From Roseateles aquatilis (GTDB lineage Bacteria > Pseudomonadota > Gammaproteobacteria > Burkholderiales > Burkholderiaceae_C), in the NCBI RefSeq assembly GCF_002205645.1, contig NZ_NIOF01000008.1:33176-97175 (forward strand): 64,000 bases of DNA, given 5' to 3'. Numbering within the stretch: the stretch's first letter is position 1; each line of letters begins with the position of its first letter. The notes beneath the pieces were generated by a model. The model did not search any database and was not told where the DNA came from. It saw nothing but the letters and a program-made list of their open reading frames with translations. The position numbers and the translations under genes were made by a program. Of the stretch, positions 28,001 through 36,031 are shown in pieces.

Positions 28001-28928
28001 GTCCACGCCGGGGCAGGGCGCCAGCTTCGAGCTGCGTGTGCCGCTGACGACGGCGCTGACGCAGGTCGTCGTGCTGCGTTACGGCGACCGCAAGGTCGCG
28101 GTGCCGGCCAGCCTGATGCTGTCGGTGCAGCGCATGCCGGCCGCGCAGGTCGAGAAGGCCTATGCCGAGGGCGCGCTGACGGCCGCCGGCGAGCGCATGC
28201 CGTTCTACTGGCTGGGCGGCCTGATGCACCACAGCGATCGCGGCGTCGGGCAGGGCAAGACACTGCCGGTGGCGCTGGTGCACAGCGCGCAGCAGCGGCT
28301 GGCGCTGCACGTCGACGAGGTGCTGGGCAACCAGGAAGTCGTCGTCAAGAACCTGGGCCCGCAGCTGATGCAGGTCCCCGGTCTGGCGGGCATCAGTCTG
28401 CTGGCGTCCGGCGAGGTGGCGCTGATCTACAACCCGGTGGCGCTGGCCAACCGCTACGGTCACGGCGCGCAGCAACGCGTGCACGAGGCCGAGGTGGCGG
28501 CGCAGGTGGTCGTCGAGGCGGCCGCCCCGCTGGCGCCGCTGGTGATGGTGGTGGACGATTCGCTGACCGTGCGCCGCGTCACCCAGCGCCTGCTGGAACG
28601 CGAGGGCTACCGCGTGCTGCTGGCCAAGGACGGCCTGGACGCGATGGAGCGGCTGGCCGGCGACGAACTGCCCACGGTCGTGCTGTCGGACATCGAGATG
28701 CCGCGCATGGACGGCTTCGACCTGGTGCGCAACCTGCGCGCGGACACGCGTCTGGCGGTGCTGCCGGTGATCATGATCACGTCGCGCATCGCCCAGAAGC
28801 ACCGCGACTATGCACAACAGCTCGGTGTGGACCATTATTTGGGCAAGCCCTATGACGAAGAGCACCTGCTCGGACTGATCGCCCGATACACTGCGCACCA
28901 TTCCGCCGGTCGCCCGGTGAGGGCCTAG
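22032..28928 (+). CDS. chpA: ChpA-type hybrid chemotaxis kinase with several Hpt domains
   Basis: A giant 2298-residue CheA-like hybrid kinase (ChpA/PilL). Recognisable phosphotransfer sites are H742 (HTLKGSSRMVG), H1318 (HGLAGSAATVG) and H1507 (HTFKGGARLAG); the first 700 residues look like degenerate Hpt modules. Next come dimerisation and ATPase regions (LLRNSVVHGIEPP, DDGAGL, GRGVGMDVVRSEV), a CheW domain, and a C-terminal receiver with D2220 in VLSDIEMPRMDG. A long acidic Leu/Asp/Pro/Ala-rich linker spans roughly residues 840-1270. It ends the Pil-Chp operon and should phosphorylate PilG and PilH. The length is comparable to the Pseudomonas protein. Confidence 0.94.
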   Translation: MDLTRESEFPADLSPLAWVQEELRRTLESVHKALRRVLRDADARASTLGGDGQPSPALQGAAQQMHQAAGVLSVVSLPAAAQLLRAAEATLFRLAENPAGVTVAEVEAVERADFAVLAFIAKTLAGGEPSSLALFPAYQALQELNGAGRIHPADLWTEEFRWRELPLDHGVRALAPEQMRAPFEALLLKQMRAPAPGQGQLLSDLCAGLALTQTQANARTLWLLAAGQFEAQSRGLLPVDTLVKRLGSRLLAQLRAGSDAAPSERLAKDLLFFAASAKQPAPGNAPRLEAVQRVYGLVDADAVDYRDDTLGRIDPNWVVAAKRRVVAAKESWASAAEGETHRLGGLDEQFAQVSESLQRLFPSGEVLGDTLRRAVVATLRSGRAPEPALAMEIATCMLYLEAALEDEAFDQPEQGERVKGLARRIESVGHGEAPLPLESWMEELYRRVADRQTLGSVVHELRASLSEIERQCDEYFRDPAKRDLLIPVPGQLQTMRGVFTVLGLSQAAQATLRMRDQVDELANTEVDPTLSGPRAQFDRLANNLGALGFLIDMLSVQPQLAKRMFRYDEESGLLQSLVGRESEQRAHAHELAAAEAATQPQLIDQLQATAQAVAQGERPTEDLARDLERISHEARAADDLGLAQAAQQAQQQLLSAGGDAAIGSHAAESLQQFIEAAAPVAPPAQAPSAPIPQAEEAIDEEMLGIFLEEAAEVAATAREALNALARNGSDKEQLTTVRRAFHTLKGSSRMVGLNEFGEAGWACEQLFNQRLSEHPQADADLLRFSNEALDAFQAWAAAIGEGRPHGYHSAPFRAAADALRLDNRYQPLQVSAAPLATVAAGATAGVAASVEAAVEPLPHAIESIASPDVIEVVDLPAVPELHDVHEFALPDLDLSLDTSTAPAAPVTASAPTADEQAALDLLATLDAMPPVGSLEDLPLLDLPALELPGLDVPPLPVADLNIVTAVDGLREPAAAATAEAADLSLDFPAELPELTQALPELDSAVDIASLRAPTRDVAEIIDVVDVEDLSALDLPAITAEPPTLDATMALPTVGEVVDVSELIDPLTPVASDEAHAAIEPPVFHDEPTLALEPTQTLDLPAGWPTDAPLLEIEATSPMPLEDLPDEPAVADEPALDLLDLSDLSNLNTAAAPAIEAPAADDVALTLDLAQELVAAAPAAEAAPEGGDAEAPIDPDFGTPPEGLAPRSLSDLDLPDLDLPSAPAHAQAVHEEAAHEVPHAPALSLVGGTAVSSPLPQDEVVEESDEGVKVIGPLRISIALFNIFLNEADERSRRLQVELSEWSLLPQAPLPQDAEALAHGLAGSAATVGFDDLSTLARCLEHALGRAQGHEVGDPTLFPRASDEIRRLLHQFAAGFLKEAEPALLAELQGFEPGALLPDGHADSDEGLLAMSLEEVSTAALPASLANASVSAVTPHVPATPQEAFHDAAMAADDDFDFNLPDQIEPELMPIFEEEAEDLLGELHGALREWAAQPANAGRAAACMRVLHTFKGGARLAGAMRLGELAHQLESQIERLVSDGEPRHEQLLALQDAGDALEHSFTTLQRTWRDPAPVVPAPMAPAAPVMPAVDLPAPIPATAAVETIEAPAEGSDAVAAPLVEAVESPDAGHAVDTVAPSAVEPAPAAEPAPIVAAAPPRDIEIDWAHFSEIADLGQPLESAPVAPAAQVRVRGVVLERMAALSGEVSIRRARLESELGQMRTSLGDLDDNLERLRTQLRELELQAEARIATRQEAAQATGKDFDPLEFDRYTRFQELTRMLAESVNDVATVQRGLQRNVAAGEDELAAQSRLTRELQDDLLRTRMVEFDSSLGERLHRVVRQAARESGKQAQLEIRGGGVELDRAVLERLTGAFEHLLRNSVVHGIEPPQQRQDAGKAAAGRIVLSLHQEGNEIQVRFADDGAGLNLERIRARGQSQGLIQPDQDLSDAQLMDLIFEPGFSTAEALTEMAGRGVGMDVVRSEVNTLGGYVLTASTPGQGASFELRVPLTTALTQVVVLRYGDRKVAVPASLMLSVQRMPAAQVEKAYAEGALTAAGERMPFYWLGGLMHHSDRGVGQGKTLPVALVHSAQQRLALHVDEVLGNQEVVVKNLGPQLMQVPGLAGISLLASGEVALIYNPVALANRYGHGAQQRVHEAEVAAQVVVEAAAPLAPLVMVVDDSLTVRRVTQRLLEREGYRVLLAKDGLDAMERLAGDELPTVVLSDIEMPRMDGFDLVRNLRADTRLAVLPVIMITSRIAQKHRDYAQQLGVDHYLGKPYDEEHLLGLIARYTAHHSAGRPVRA

Positions 28929-28974
28929 CCGTCCGGTTTCGGCCCAACCAGACACGCCTCGCAGCGCACACACC

Positions 28975-30012
28975 ATGTCCGTGGTCGTCGATCATCTTGC
29001 CGAGTTGACTGGTTTCCGAGACCGCGATGTCATGGACGTCACGCTCGTCACGGCGCTGCGGGACCTGCTCAGCGGCCCGGTGGCGGTGGCGATCTACCGC
29101 TGCGTCGGGGAGCCCGGAGAGCAACGCTGGTTGACCCGCGCCCGCCTGAACGTCGCCGACGCCGTCGCGACGGCCGACTCGTTGTGGGTGGACCCGGAAA
29201 CGCTGCCGCGCCTGGCCGATCACCCGCGCCGCCTCGAGTGCCTGACGCAGCGCAGCGTGCTGCAACAGCGCGAGGGGTCCGAATGGATCACGACGTTCCC
29301 GCTCGCGACCGAGCGCGAGATCGTCGGCGTGCTGGAGCTCCACAGCGCGCGCCGCCTCAACGCCGAGGCGCAGCGCATGGTGGCCAGCGTGCTGCGGATC
29401 TATCACAACTTCCAGGGCCTGCTGGACTACAGCGAGCGCGACACGCTGACCGGCCTGCTCAATCGCAAGACCTTCGACGAGAGCTTCCTCAAGGCCGTGT
29501 CCGAACTGCCGCTGCGCGCGCAGACGCTGGCCTGCCAGGACCGCCGCCATGTTGGCGTGCATCCCCGCTACTGGCTGGGCGTGATCGACATCGACAACTT
29601 CAAGTCGATCAACGACCGCTTCGGCCACCTGATCGGCGACGAAGTGCTGCTGCTGCTGTCGCGGTTGATGCGCAGCAGCTTCCGCTTCAACGATCTGCTG
29701 TATCGCTTCGGCGGCGAGGAATTCGTCGTGCTGATGCGCTGCGAGGACGAGGCCGACGCGGCCCACGCGTTCGAGCGCTTCCGCCTCAACACCGAGGAGT
29801 ACGCCTTCCCGCAGGTCGGCCGCCTCACCGTCAGCATCGGCTTCACCCAGATCCGCGCCGGAGACTCGCCGGCGGCCGCGTTCGAGCGTGCCGACAAGGC
29901 GGTCTACCACGCCAAGGGCGCGGGCCGGAACCAGGTGCAGAGCCACGCGACGCTGGTCGCGCAGGGCAGCATGATCGAGGCCCGCCAACTGAGCGACGTC
30001 GAGCTCTTCTGA
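28975..30012 (+). CDS. GGDEF-domain diguanylate cyclase
   Basis: A 345-residue protein with an N-terminal sensory region of about 160 residues (possibly GAF-like) and a C-terminal GGDEF domain. The catalytic motif is GGEEF at 246-250, and an RxxD inhibitory site (RFND, 237-240) lies five residues before it, so product feedback is likely. DTLTGLLNRKTF marks the domain start. It should make cyclic di-GMP from two GTP. It begins 46 bp after chpA on the same strand, suggesting that c-di-GMP output is coupled to the surface-sensing array. Confidence 0.92.
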   Translation: MSVVVDHLAELTGFRDRDVMDVTLVTALRDLLSGPVAVAIYRCVGEPGEQRWLTRARLNVADAVATADSLWVDPETLPRLADHPRRLECLTQRSVLQQREGSEWITTFPLATEREIVGVLELHSARRLNAEAQRMVASVLRIYHNFQGLLDYSERDTLTGLLNRKTFDESFLKAVSELPLRAQTLACQDRRHVGVHPRYWLGVIDIDNFKSINDRFGHLIGDEVLLLLSRLMRSSFRFNDLLYRFGGEEFVVLMRCEDEADAAHAFERFRLNTEEYAFPQVGRLTVSIGFTQIRAGDSPAAAFERADKAVYHAKGAGRNQVQSHATLVAQGSMIEARQLSDVELF

Positions 30013-30041
30013 TGCTCGTCTGAGTTTCTTCCGAGGTTCCC

Positions 30042-31157
30042 ATGACCCCGCTGCGCGCGCTGTCGGCGCTGCGACTCCCGACCTTCCTCCACCCCGCGAG
30101 GGCGCTGGTGAGGACGAAGCGGCGCATCTCGGTGCTGGTCGCCGGCCTGGCCGCCGCGACCGCGATGCTGCTGGCCGGTTGCGCCAGCCCGCCGCCGGTC
30201 TCCGGTCCCGACCAGCCGGCACTGCCCGGCATCCAGGCCGCCGAGGACGGCAGCCACCAGTGGCAGGACCTCGACTGGGTCGACGCCCACCGTGATCGCG
30301 CGGTGCCGGTGCGCGTCTACTGGCCGACGGCCGAGGCGCCGCCCGGCGGCTGGCCGGTGATCGTGTTCTCGCACGGCATGGGCGGCTCGCGCCGCGGCTA
30401 CAGCTACCTCGGCAGCTATTGGGCGTCACAGGGTTTCGTGGCGTTGCACGTGCAGCACATCGGCAGTGACCGGCGGCTGTGGAGCGGCGGGTTCTCGGTG
30501 ACCAACTCCCTCAACCTGGTGACGCGGCTGCAGCACGCGGCGCAGCCGGAGGAGGCCATCGACCGGACGCAGGACGTGCGTTTCGCGCTCGACCAGTTGC
30601 TGGCGGGGCCGCTTGGGCCGCGGCTGGACCGTGCCCGCATGGCCATCGCCGGCCATTCCTACGGCGCCAACACCAGCCTGCTGCTGGCCGGGGCGAAGGT
30701 GCCGGCGCCGTCGCACCTGCTGGGCGCCTCGACGCCGCTGCCGGCGATGGCCGATCCGCGCTTCAAGGCGGCGATCCTGATCTCCGCACCGCCGTTCTAC
30801 GGCGAGGGCGATCCCGGCGCGATCCTCTCCGGCATCGCGATTCCGACGCTGCACATCAGCGCCACCGATGACGAGATCACCATCCCCGGCTACTACTCCG
30901 GCGCCGCCGACCGGGTGCGGCTCTTCGACGCCATCGGCGGGCCCCGCAAGGCGCTGGCGATGTTCAACGGCGGGTCGCACAGCATCTTCACCGACCGGAT
31001 GAACACGGGCGGGCTGGCGCTCAATCCGAAGGTCAAGGCCGCGACGCGCGAGCTCAGCCTGGCGTATCTTCGGCTGGTGCTGGACGGCCAGGACGCGCCG
31101 CTGCGCGACTGGCAGACGCGTCACGGGATGCTGCTGGCGCGCTGGCAGGCGCCTTGA
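30042..31157 (+). CDS. lipoprotein alpha/beta hydrolase (PAF-acetylhydrolase-like)
   Basis: A 371-residue exported hydrolase. After about 40 basic/polar residues a signal segment ends in LLAGCAS, a lipobox, so it is probably a lipoprotein; the long n-region is unusual and a later start is possible, although none has a better ribosome site. VIVFSHGMGGSRRGYSYL is the oxyanion region and GHSYGAN the nucleophile elbow; an aspartate (ATDDEIT) and a histidine (GGSHSIF) complete a triad. The substrate is unknown. It follows the cyclase by 29 bp and may share its transcript. Confidence 0.82.
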   Translation: MTPLRALSALRLPTFLHPARALVRTKRRISVLVAGLAAATAMLLAGCASPPPVSGPDQPALPGIQAAEDGSHQWQDLDWVDAHRDRAVPVRVYWPTAEAPPGGWPVIVFSHGMGGSRRGYSYLGSYWASQGFVALHVQHIGSDRRLWSGGFSVTNSLNLVTRLQHAAQPEEAIDRTQDVRFALDQLLAGPLGPRLDRARMAIAGHSYGANTSLLLAGAKVPAPSHLLGASTPLPAMADPRFKAAILISAPPFYGEGDPGAILSGIAIPTLHISATDDEITIPGYYSGAADRVRLFDAIGGPRKALAMFNGGSHSIFTDRMNTGGLALNPKVKAATRELSLAYLRLVLDGQDAPLRDWQTRHGMLLARWQAP

Positions 31158-31487
31158 GCGCCGGGTCCGGGCGTTGCTCCAGGTGGGCGCCGCGGGGTCG
31201 CGCGGGACTCAAGGACTGACCCCGTGATACTGCGTACGCGAGCCTTTCCAGGCCGCCGCGCGGTGGGCGCGCCGAGGCACGACGTGGCGCCGTCGGCACG
31301 GGCACGTGAGTCGGGACTTGCTTTTCCTGCCCAGCCCCTCTAGCGTTAGCCCCATGCGAGTGCGTCCGCAGAGGCGCGCCGCGAGAAAGTCGATGCAGTG
31401 GGGTGGACGTCCGGGGCGTTGTCATCGCTTCAAGGCCGGAGTCCGCAGGGGTGGTCTGAAAACTCGGGCGCTCAAGCCCGACCCTTC
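31158..31487. other. 330-bp gap without a recognised gene
   Basis: Between the lipoprotein hydrolase and the CHASE3 kinase I see no coding frame with family features, no tRNA and no strong terminator. It presumably carries the promoter for the two-component pair. A short AGCGTTAGC-type palindrome near 31341 is the only visible structure. Confidence 0.5.
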
Positions 31488-32909
31488 ATGCGCTTGCTGA
31501 CCTTTCCGGTGGCTGCTGGCCTGTTGTTGGCCGGTTGCGTCGCCTTCGTGGCGACCGCTTATGGCGAGTACCGCAGTCTTGGCGAACTCACGCGCCAGGA
31601 GGAGGTCCGCGCCCATGCGCTGCGCACGGAGCTCCTGATCAGCCGCCTGAACGGCCTGCTGATCGACCTGGAAACCGGCCAGCGCGGCTTCCTCATCACC
31701 GGCGACGTCACCTTCCTGCAGCCCTACGAGAGCGCGATCCGGGACCTGGACGCGCTGTACGCGGAGCTGAAGGCGGCGCTGGCGATCACCGGCGACCAGC
31801 AGGCCCCGGCCTTCGCGCGGCTCGACCGCTTCATCGCGGAGCGCCGCCGCCAGGTGGATCGCAACATCGACAACCGCTGGAAGCTGGGCGAGGCCGCGCT
31901 CAAGGACGTGCAAGCCTACGTCGCCGGCAAGCAGTTGATGGACGAGATCCGCGGCGAGCTGGCACGGCTGCAATCGCTGCAGCAACAACGCATTCGCGGC
32001 ATCGAGACCGCCGTGGCGGAGCAGACCCGGCAGACCACGCTGCTGGCGCAGGTACTGCCGCTGGTCGGCGCGGTGATGGTGGCCACCGCGATGATGGCGT
32101 TGTGGCTGGAGCGGTCACGGCGCGATCGCGCCGAAGCCGCGCTGCGCGACAGCCACGCGGCGCTGGAGAGCGCCGTCGCCGAACGCACGCGCGAACTCAG
32201 CGAAGCGCTGGCCCGCATCCAGAGCTTCGCCGCGGAGCTGGACCGCGGCATCGAGGCCGAGCGTCGGCGGCTCGCCCGCGAGGTGCACGACCAGCTCGGC
32301 CAACTGGGCACGGCGGGCAAGATGCTGACGCTGGCGATGGCGCGCAAGATCGCGCCGGCCAGGGAGCCGATGCTCGACGAGATGCTGGGCATCGCCGACG
32401 AGGTCATCGGCGCCGCGCGGCGCATCGCCACCAGCCTGCGGCCGCCGCTGCTGGACGATTTCGGCTTCGCCGCCGCGGTGCAGCATTACGTGCAGGGTCT
32501 GCAGCGGCAGAGCGAGCTGATCGTCGATGTCGATCTGGCGCCCGACGACGAGCTGACGTCCGAGCAGCACAACCAGCTGTTCCGGCTGCTGCAGGAGGCG
32601 GCCACCAATGTGCTTCGCCATGCCGGCGCGCACCAGATGACCATCCGCTCCCACATCGACACGGGGGCCTACCTGCTGCGCATCGAGGACGACGGCGCGG
32701 GCCCGGGCCACGTGCGGGCCGATGCGTCGGGGCTGCGGAACATGCGGGAACGCGCCGTGCTGGCGGGCGGGGCGATGAGCTTCGGGCCGGGGCCGGAGCG
32801 CGGCACCCGGATCGACGTGAGCGTGCCGCTGCGCGGCCACGCCGAACCACCGACGGACGCGCCGGTCACGGCCGGCGCGACGATCGAGAACGAGGAGGGC
32901 TGGGGATGA
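31488..32909 (+). CDS. CHASE3-domain sensor histidine kinase (NarL-partner class)
   Basis: A 473-residue inner-membrane kinase. TM1 covers about residues 3-22; a periplasmic CHASE3-like domain follows (LETGQRGFLITGD near 58-70 is typical), then TM2 near 186-206. The cytoplasmic part has a HisKA_3 dimerisation region with H267 in LAREVHDQLGQ and an HATPase domain (LLQEAATNVLRHAGA, IEDDGAGPG, GLRNMRERAVLAGG). Start chosen at MRLLTFPV; an upstream 30-codon extension is not protein-like. Its stop overlaps the start of the LuxR-type regulator by 4 bp, so the two are partners. Confidence 0.9.
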   Translation: MRLLTFPVAAGLLLAGCVAFVATAYGEYRSLGELTRQEEVRAHALRTELLISRLNGLLIDLETGQRGFLITGDVTFLQPYESAIRDLDALYAELKAALAITGDQQAPAFARLDRFIAERRRQVDRNIDNRWKLGEAALKDVQAYVAGKQLMDEIRGELARLQSLQQQRIRGIETAVAEQTRQTTLLAQVLPLVGAVMVATAMMALWLERSRRDRAEAALRDSHAALESAVAERTRELSEALARIQSFAAELDRGIEAERRRLAREVHDQLGQLGTAGKMLTLAMARKIAPAREPMLDEMLGIADEVIGAARRIATSLRPPLLDDFGFAAAVQHYVQGLQRQSELIVDVDLAPDDELTSEQHNQLFRLLQEAATNVLRHAGAHQMTIRSHIDTGAYLLRIEDDGAGPGHVRADASGLRNMRERAVLAGGAMSFGPGPERGTRIDVSVPLRGHAEPPTDAPVTAGATIENEEGWG

Positions 32910-33544
32910 GGTTTCTGATCGTTGACGACCACCCGATCATGCGTCTCGGCGTCAAGCAACTGATCCAGCATCAGTGGCCCGACGCGACGCTCGACGAGGC
33001 GGCGACCATCGCCGAGGCGCTGCAGCGCGGCCAGGCCAACAAGCCGGACGCGCTGGTGCTGGACCTCTCGCTGCCCGACGCCAGCGGCACCGAGGGTGCC
33101 AGCCGCATGCTGCGCGCGCTCAAGGGCGTGCCGGTGCTGGTGCTGAGCCTCAACGCGGAATCGGCCTATGCGGCGCGCCTGCTGCAGATGGGCGTGTCCG
33201 GCTACCTGCCCAAGGACAAAGCGACCGACGAGCTCGTCGTCGCGCTGCAGCGGCTGCTGCTGGGCGGCCGCTACGTGACGGCGGCGATGGCGGACCACCT
33301 GCTGGGGCTGCTCAGCGGGGCGACGCCGGGCCAATTGCCGCATGAACAGCTGTCGGCGCAGGAGCACCGCGTGATGCTGCTGATCGCCGCCGGCAAGACG
33401 CCGGCCGAGATCGCCGACACCATGCATCTGTCGGCCAAGACGGTGGGCACCTACCGCGCCCGCATCCTGGAGAAAACCGGCTGGCGCAACAACACCGAGC
33501 TCACGAAGTACTGCGTGCAGCACGGGCTGACCGACGTCCAATGA
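32906..33544 (+). CDS. NarL/LuxR-family response regulator
   Basis: A 212-residue regulator: receiver domain (DDHP near the N-terminus, phosphoacceptor D53 in LVLDLSLPDAS, Lys in YLPKDKA) and a C-terminal LuxR-type helix-turn-helix (LSAQEHRVMLLIAAGKTPAEIADTMHLS, then KTVGTYRARILEK). ATGA overlap with the CHASE3 kinase stop marks the pair. Targets are unknown; the downstream receiver protein and the Csu-type pilus genes are the obvious local candidates. Confidence 0.93.
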   Translation: MRFLIVDDHPIMRLGVKQLIQHQWPDATLDEAATIAEALQRGQANKPDALVLDLSLPDASGTEGASRMLRALKGVPVLVLSLNAESAYAARLLQMGVSGYLPKDKATDELVVALQRLLLGGRYVTAAMADHLLGLLSGATPGQLPHEQLSAQEHRVMLLIAAGKTPAEIADTMHLSAKTVGTYRARILEKTGWRNNTELTKYCVQHGLTDVQ

Positions 33545-33710
33545 ACGCTTGCCCATGGAAAGGCGGCTGTAGGTGATCGCCCGACAAACCCTGCGGACGG
33601 ACCCCGACACCAGCTTGCGCGGCGCGCTGCTGATGCGGGCGCGGAGGCGGGCGGAAGATCCCGGACATGCAGTAACGACCCGTGACTGCGCGAATCCGGA
33701 GCACCGATTC

Positions 33711-34595
33711 ATGGACATCTTTCTCGTCGAGGACTCCGCGGCCATCCGCCGGCTCCTGGCTCGCAGGCTGGAGACCCTGCCCGGCGCGCGTGTCGTGGGC
33801 GAGGCGGAGTCGGCGCCCCAGGCGATCGCGCTGATCGACTGGCTGCAGCCCCACACGGTGCTGCTGGACATGACGCTGACGGTGGGGACCGGCATCGACG
33901 TGCTGCGCGCGCTGCGCGGCAAGGGGTTCCAGGGGCGCATCCTGATGCTGACGCACCATGCGGCGGACGCCTACCGGGACCTGTGCCTGAAGGCCGGCGC
34001 CGACGGCTTCTACGACAAGGGCAGCGGCCTGGAGACGCTGTTCGGCGATCTGGATGGACTGCTGCGCGACGAAGCGGCGTCGGCCCGCGTCGCGCGTCCG
34101 GTATCGCCGCCGCGCGACACGGTGACCGGCCTGCTGGGGCAGGCGGCATTGATCGAGCGGCTCGACGAGTTGTTGCGCATGATGAATGCCGAGGCCGGCA
34201 AGGTGGCCGTGACGGTGGTGGTGCTCAACGGCCTGCAGGCGCTGCTGCGCAGCGAGGGCGTGGCGGCCGCGGCGCCGGTGCTGGTGGAGATCGGCCGGCG
34301 CCTGTCCGGCTGTGCCGGGCCGGCCGACCTGCTGGCCCGCCATGCCGACGAGCAGTTCGCGCTGGTCGTGTCCCGCGTCGCCTCGCCGGCCGAGGCCGAG
34401 GCCCTGGCGCAACGCATGCGGGACGCGCTGGACCTGCCCTTCGATCTGAACGGGCGCGCGGCGCGGCTGGCGTCGAGAGTGGGCCTGTCGACCTATCCCC
34501 GCGACGCGATCACCGCGCGCGGGCTGCTGACCCTGGCGGAATCCAGGGCCCATGGCCACCTGCTGCCCGAAAGGGGCAGCGCCGTGGTGCACTGA
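33711..34595 (+). CDS. receiver protein with degenerate GGDEF domain
   Basis: A 294-residue protein. Residues 1-120 form a receiver (VEDSA, phosphoacceptor D53 in LLDMTLT, Thr in MLTHHA, Lys in YDKGS). Residues 130-285 align with a GGDEF domain: DTVTGLLGQAALIERL matches the D-x-LTGL-x-NR start, and a late RVGLSTYP matches the usual SIGVA segment. The catalytic GGDEF is replaced by HADEQ near residue 211, and the RxxD inhibitory arginine is missing, so it should not make c-di-GMP and may bind GTP or a partner instead. Start chosen at MDIFLVE with GGAG about 10 bases upstream. It lies 11 bp before the pilin gene. Confidence 0.82.
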   Translation: MDIFLVEDSAAIRRLLARRLETLPGARVVGEAESAPQAIALIDWLQPHTVLLDMTLTVGTGIDVLRALRGKGFQGRILMLTHHAADAYRDLCLKAGADGFYDKGSGLETLFGDLDGLLRDEAASARVARPVSPPRDTVTGLLGQAALIERLDELLRMMNAEAGKVAVTVVVLNGLQALLRSEGVAAAAPVLVEIGRRLSGCAGPADLLARHADEQFALVVSRVASPAEAEALAQRMRDALDLPFDLNGRAARLASRVGLSTYPRDAITARGLLTLAESRAHGHLLPERGSAVVH

Positions 34596-34606
34596 CCGGG
34601 ACACCG

Positions 34607-35191
34607 ATGCGGGGACGGCGCGACACGCTCACCCCTCTTCGGCCGCACGCGGCCGTGGTGGCCGCGCCGTCGCCGCCTTTCGTTCCGTCCAGGCGCGGCC
34701 TGCCGCGCCTGGTGGCATGGGCGGCACTGCTGTCGGCGGGCATCCCGTCGCTGGCGGGCACGGCCACCGGCTCGGTGAGCTCGCAGACGACGGTGTCCAG
34801 CGCCTGCAACGTGTCGGGCTCGACGCTGAGCTTCGGCGGCGCGATCAACCCGATCGGCGCGGTGCCGGTCGACGCCACCTCCACGCTCACCATCGAGTGC
34901 ACCGCCACGACGGCGTTCTCCGTCGCGCTGAACGCCGGCCAGAACGCCGGCGGCGCGGCCAACTTCTCGACGCGCCAGATGAAGAACGGCGCGTATGCGC
35001 TGGGGTATCAGCTGTATGTCGACGTCAACCGCACCTCGATCTGGGGCGACGGCACCGCCGGCAGCACGGTCTACAGCAGCACCGGCACCGGCGGGGTGCT
35101 GAGCGTGACGATCTACGGCCGGCTGCCGTCCCTCACGGGCACGGTGCCGGGGACCTACCTGGACACGGTGACCGTCACCGTCACCTACTGA
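34607..35191 (+). CDS. spore coat U (Csu-type) pilin
   Basis: A 194-residue secreted protein of the spore coat U/SCPU family, the major-pilin type of archaic chaperone-usher (Csu) pili. A long basic N-terminus (about 40 residues) precedes the signal helix ending in SLAG. The mature part has CNVSGSTLSFG, a second cysteine in TIECTATT, and WGDGTAG, with a C-terminal TVTVTVTY beta strand for chaperone docking. It is the first gene of the four-gene pilus cluster. Confidence 0.88.
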   Translation: MRGRRDTLTPLRPHAAVVAAPSPPFVPSRRGLPRLVAWAALLSAGIPSLAGTATGSVSSQTTVSSACNVSGSTLSFGGAINPIGAVPVDATSTLTIECTATTAFSVALNAGQNAGGAANFSTRQMKNGAYALGYQLYVDVNRTSIWGDGTAGSTVYSSTGTGGVLSVTIYGRLPSLTGTVPGTYLDTVTVTVTY

Positions 35192-35296
35192 ACGCCCGGT
35201 CGGGCGAGCGAAGGACGGTGACCGCATCAGCGACGCAAGGATGGATGGGATACCGGAAGACCGGGAGATCGGACCAATGCAATCAGGGAGATGCCG

Positions 35297-36031
35297 ATGA
35301 CCTCGATCCAACGACTGCTGGCCGCCGTGCTGGCGATCGCCGGCGGGCTGCTGGCGCCACCGGCCGGCGCGGCCGACGTCAGCATCATGCCGGTCAACGT
35401 GCGGCTGGACCGCGCGAACGACCGCGCCACGGTGCAGGTCCAGAACAACGGCAACGAGGCCGTGACGATGCAGGCCGAGGGCATCCTCTGGACGCGCCAG
35501 AACGGCCAGGACGTCGACGGCCCGACCACCGACCTGCTGGTCAATCCGCCCATCTTCACGTTGCAGCCGGGGCAGCTCCAGGTGCTGCGGGTGGGCTTGC
35601 GGCGCGTGCCCGACCTGCAGCAGGAGGCGACCTACCGCATGGTGCTGCGCGAGGTCCCCGTGCCGCGCGCCAGCGACAACACGCAGGTGACCGGCGCGGT
35701 GCGGGTGCTGGTGGCGCTGCGGGTGCCGGTGTTCGTGGCGCCCACGACGGTGCGCCGCGCCGAGAGCTGGAGCGTGCAGCGCGCCGCCAGCGGCGAGACG
35801 GTGGCCACTGTGACCAACGCCGGCAATGTCCACGTCAAGGTGAGCGAGTTGCGCGTCACCGGCGCCAACGGCGAGGTGAAATCCACCGCCGTGCAGGGCG
35901 CGCAGAGCGTGGTCTTCCCCGGCGAGCAGCGCAGCTACCGCGTCCAGACGCCGGCCGGGCAACCGGGCACGGTGCAGGTCATGACGGACCAGGGGCTGCA
36001 GAACGTGGCGTCGGGTGCCGCGGGCAAGTGA
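35297..36031 (+). CDS. periplasmic pilus chaperone (CsuC/PapD-like)
   Basis: A 244-residue immunoglobulin-fold chaperone that keeps pilin subunits soluble in the periplasm and delivers them to the usher. A signal peptide ends in GAAD. Family features are VNVRLDRANDRATVQVQNNG, PPIFTLQPGQLQVLRVGLRR (the subunit-binding region with the conserved arginine) and ETVATVTNAGNVHVKV. I prefer the second ATG because GGGAG is then 6 bases upstream. The 3' end overlaps the usher frame by 17 bp. Confidence 0.9.
   Translation: MTSIQRLLAAVLAIAGGLLAPPAGAADVSIMPVNVRLDRANDRATVQVQNNGNEAVTMQAEGILWTRQNGQDVDGPTTDLLVNPPIFTLQPGQLQVLRVGLRRVPDLQQEATYRMVLREVPVPRASDNTQVTGAVRVLVALRVPVFVAPTTVRRAESWSVQRAASGETVATVTNAGNVHVKVSELRVTGANGEVKSTAVQGAQSVVFPGEQRSYRVQTPAGQPGTVQVMTDQGLQNVASGAAGK

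Noticed and set aside
21954..28976. A 2340-codon open frame on the minus strand opposite chpA
   Set aside because: It mirrors the codon structure of chpA, has an Arg/Gln/His/Ala-rich composition and no family motifs. Long antisense frames are usual in very GC-rich genes.
31158..31487. Possible small gene upstream of the CHASE3 kinase
   Set aside because: Frames here give Arg/Gly/Pro-rich peptides without a ribosome site or recognisable domain.
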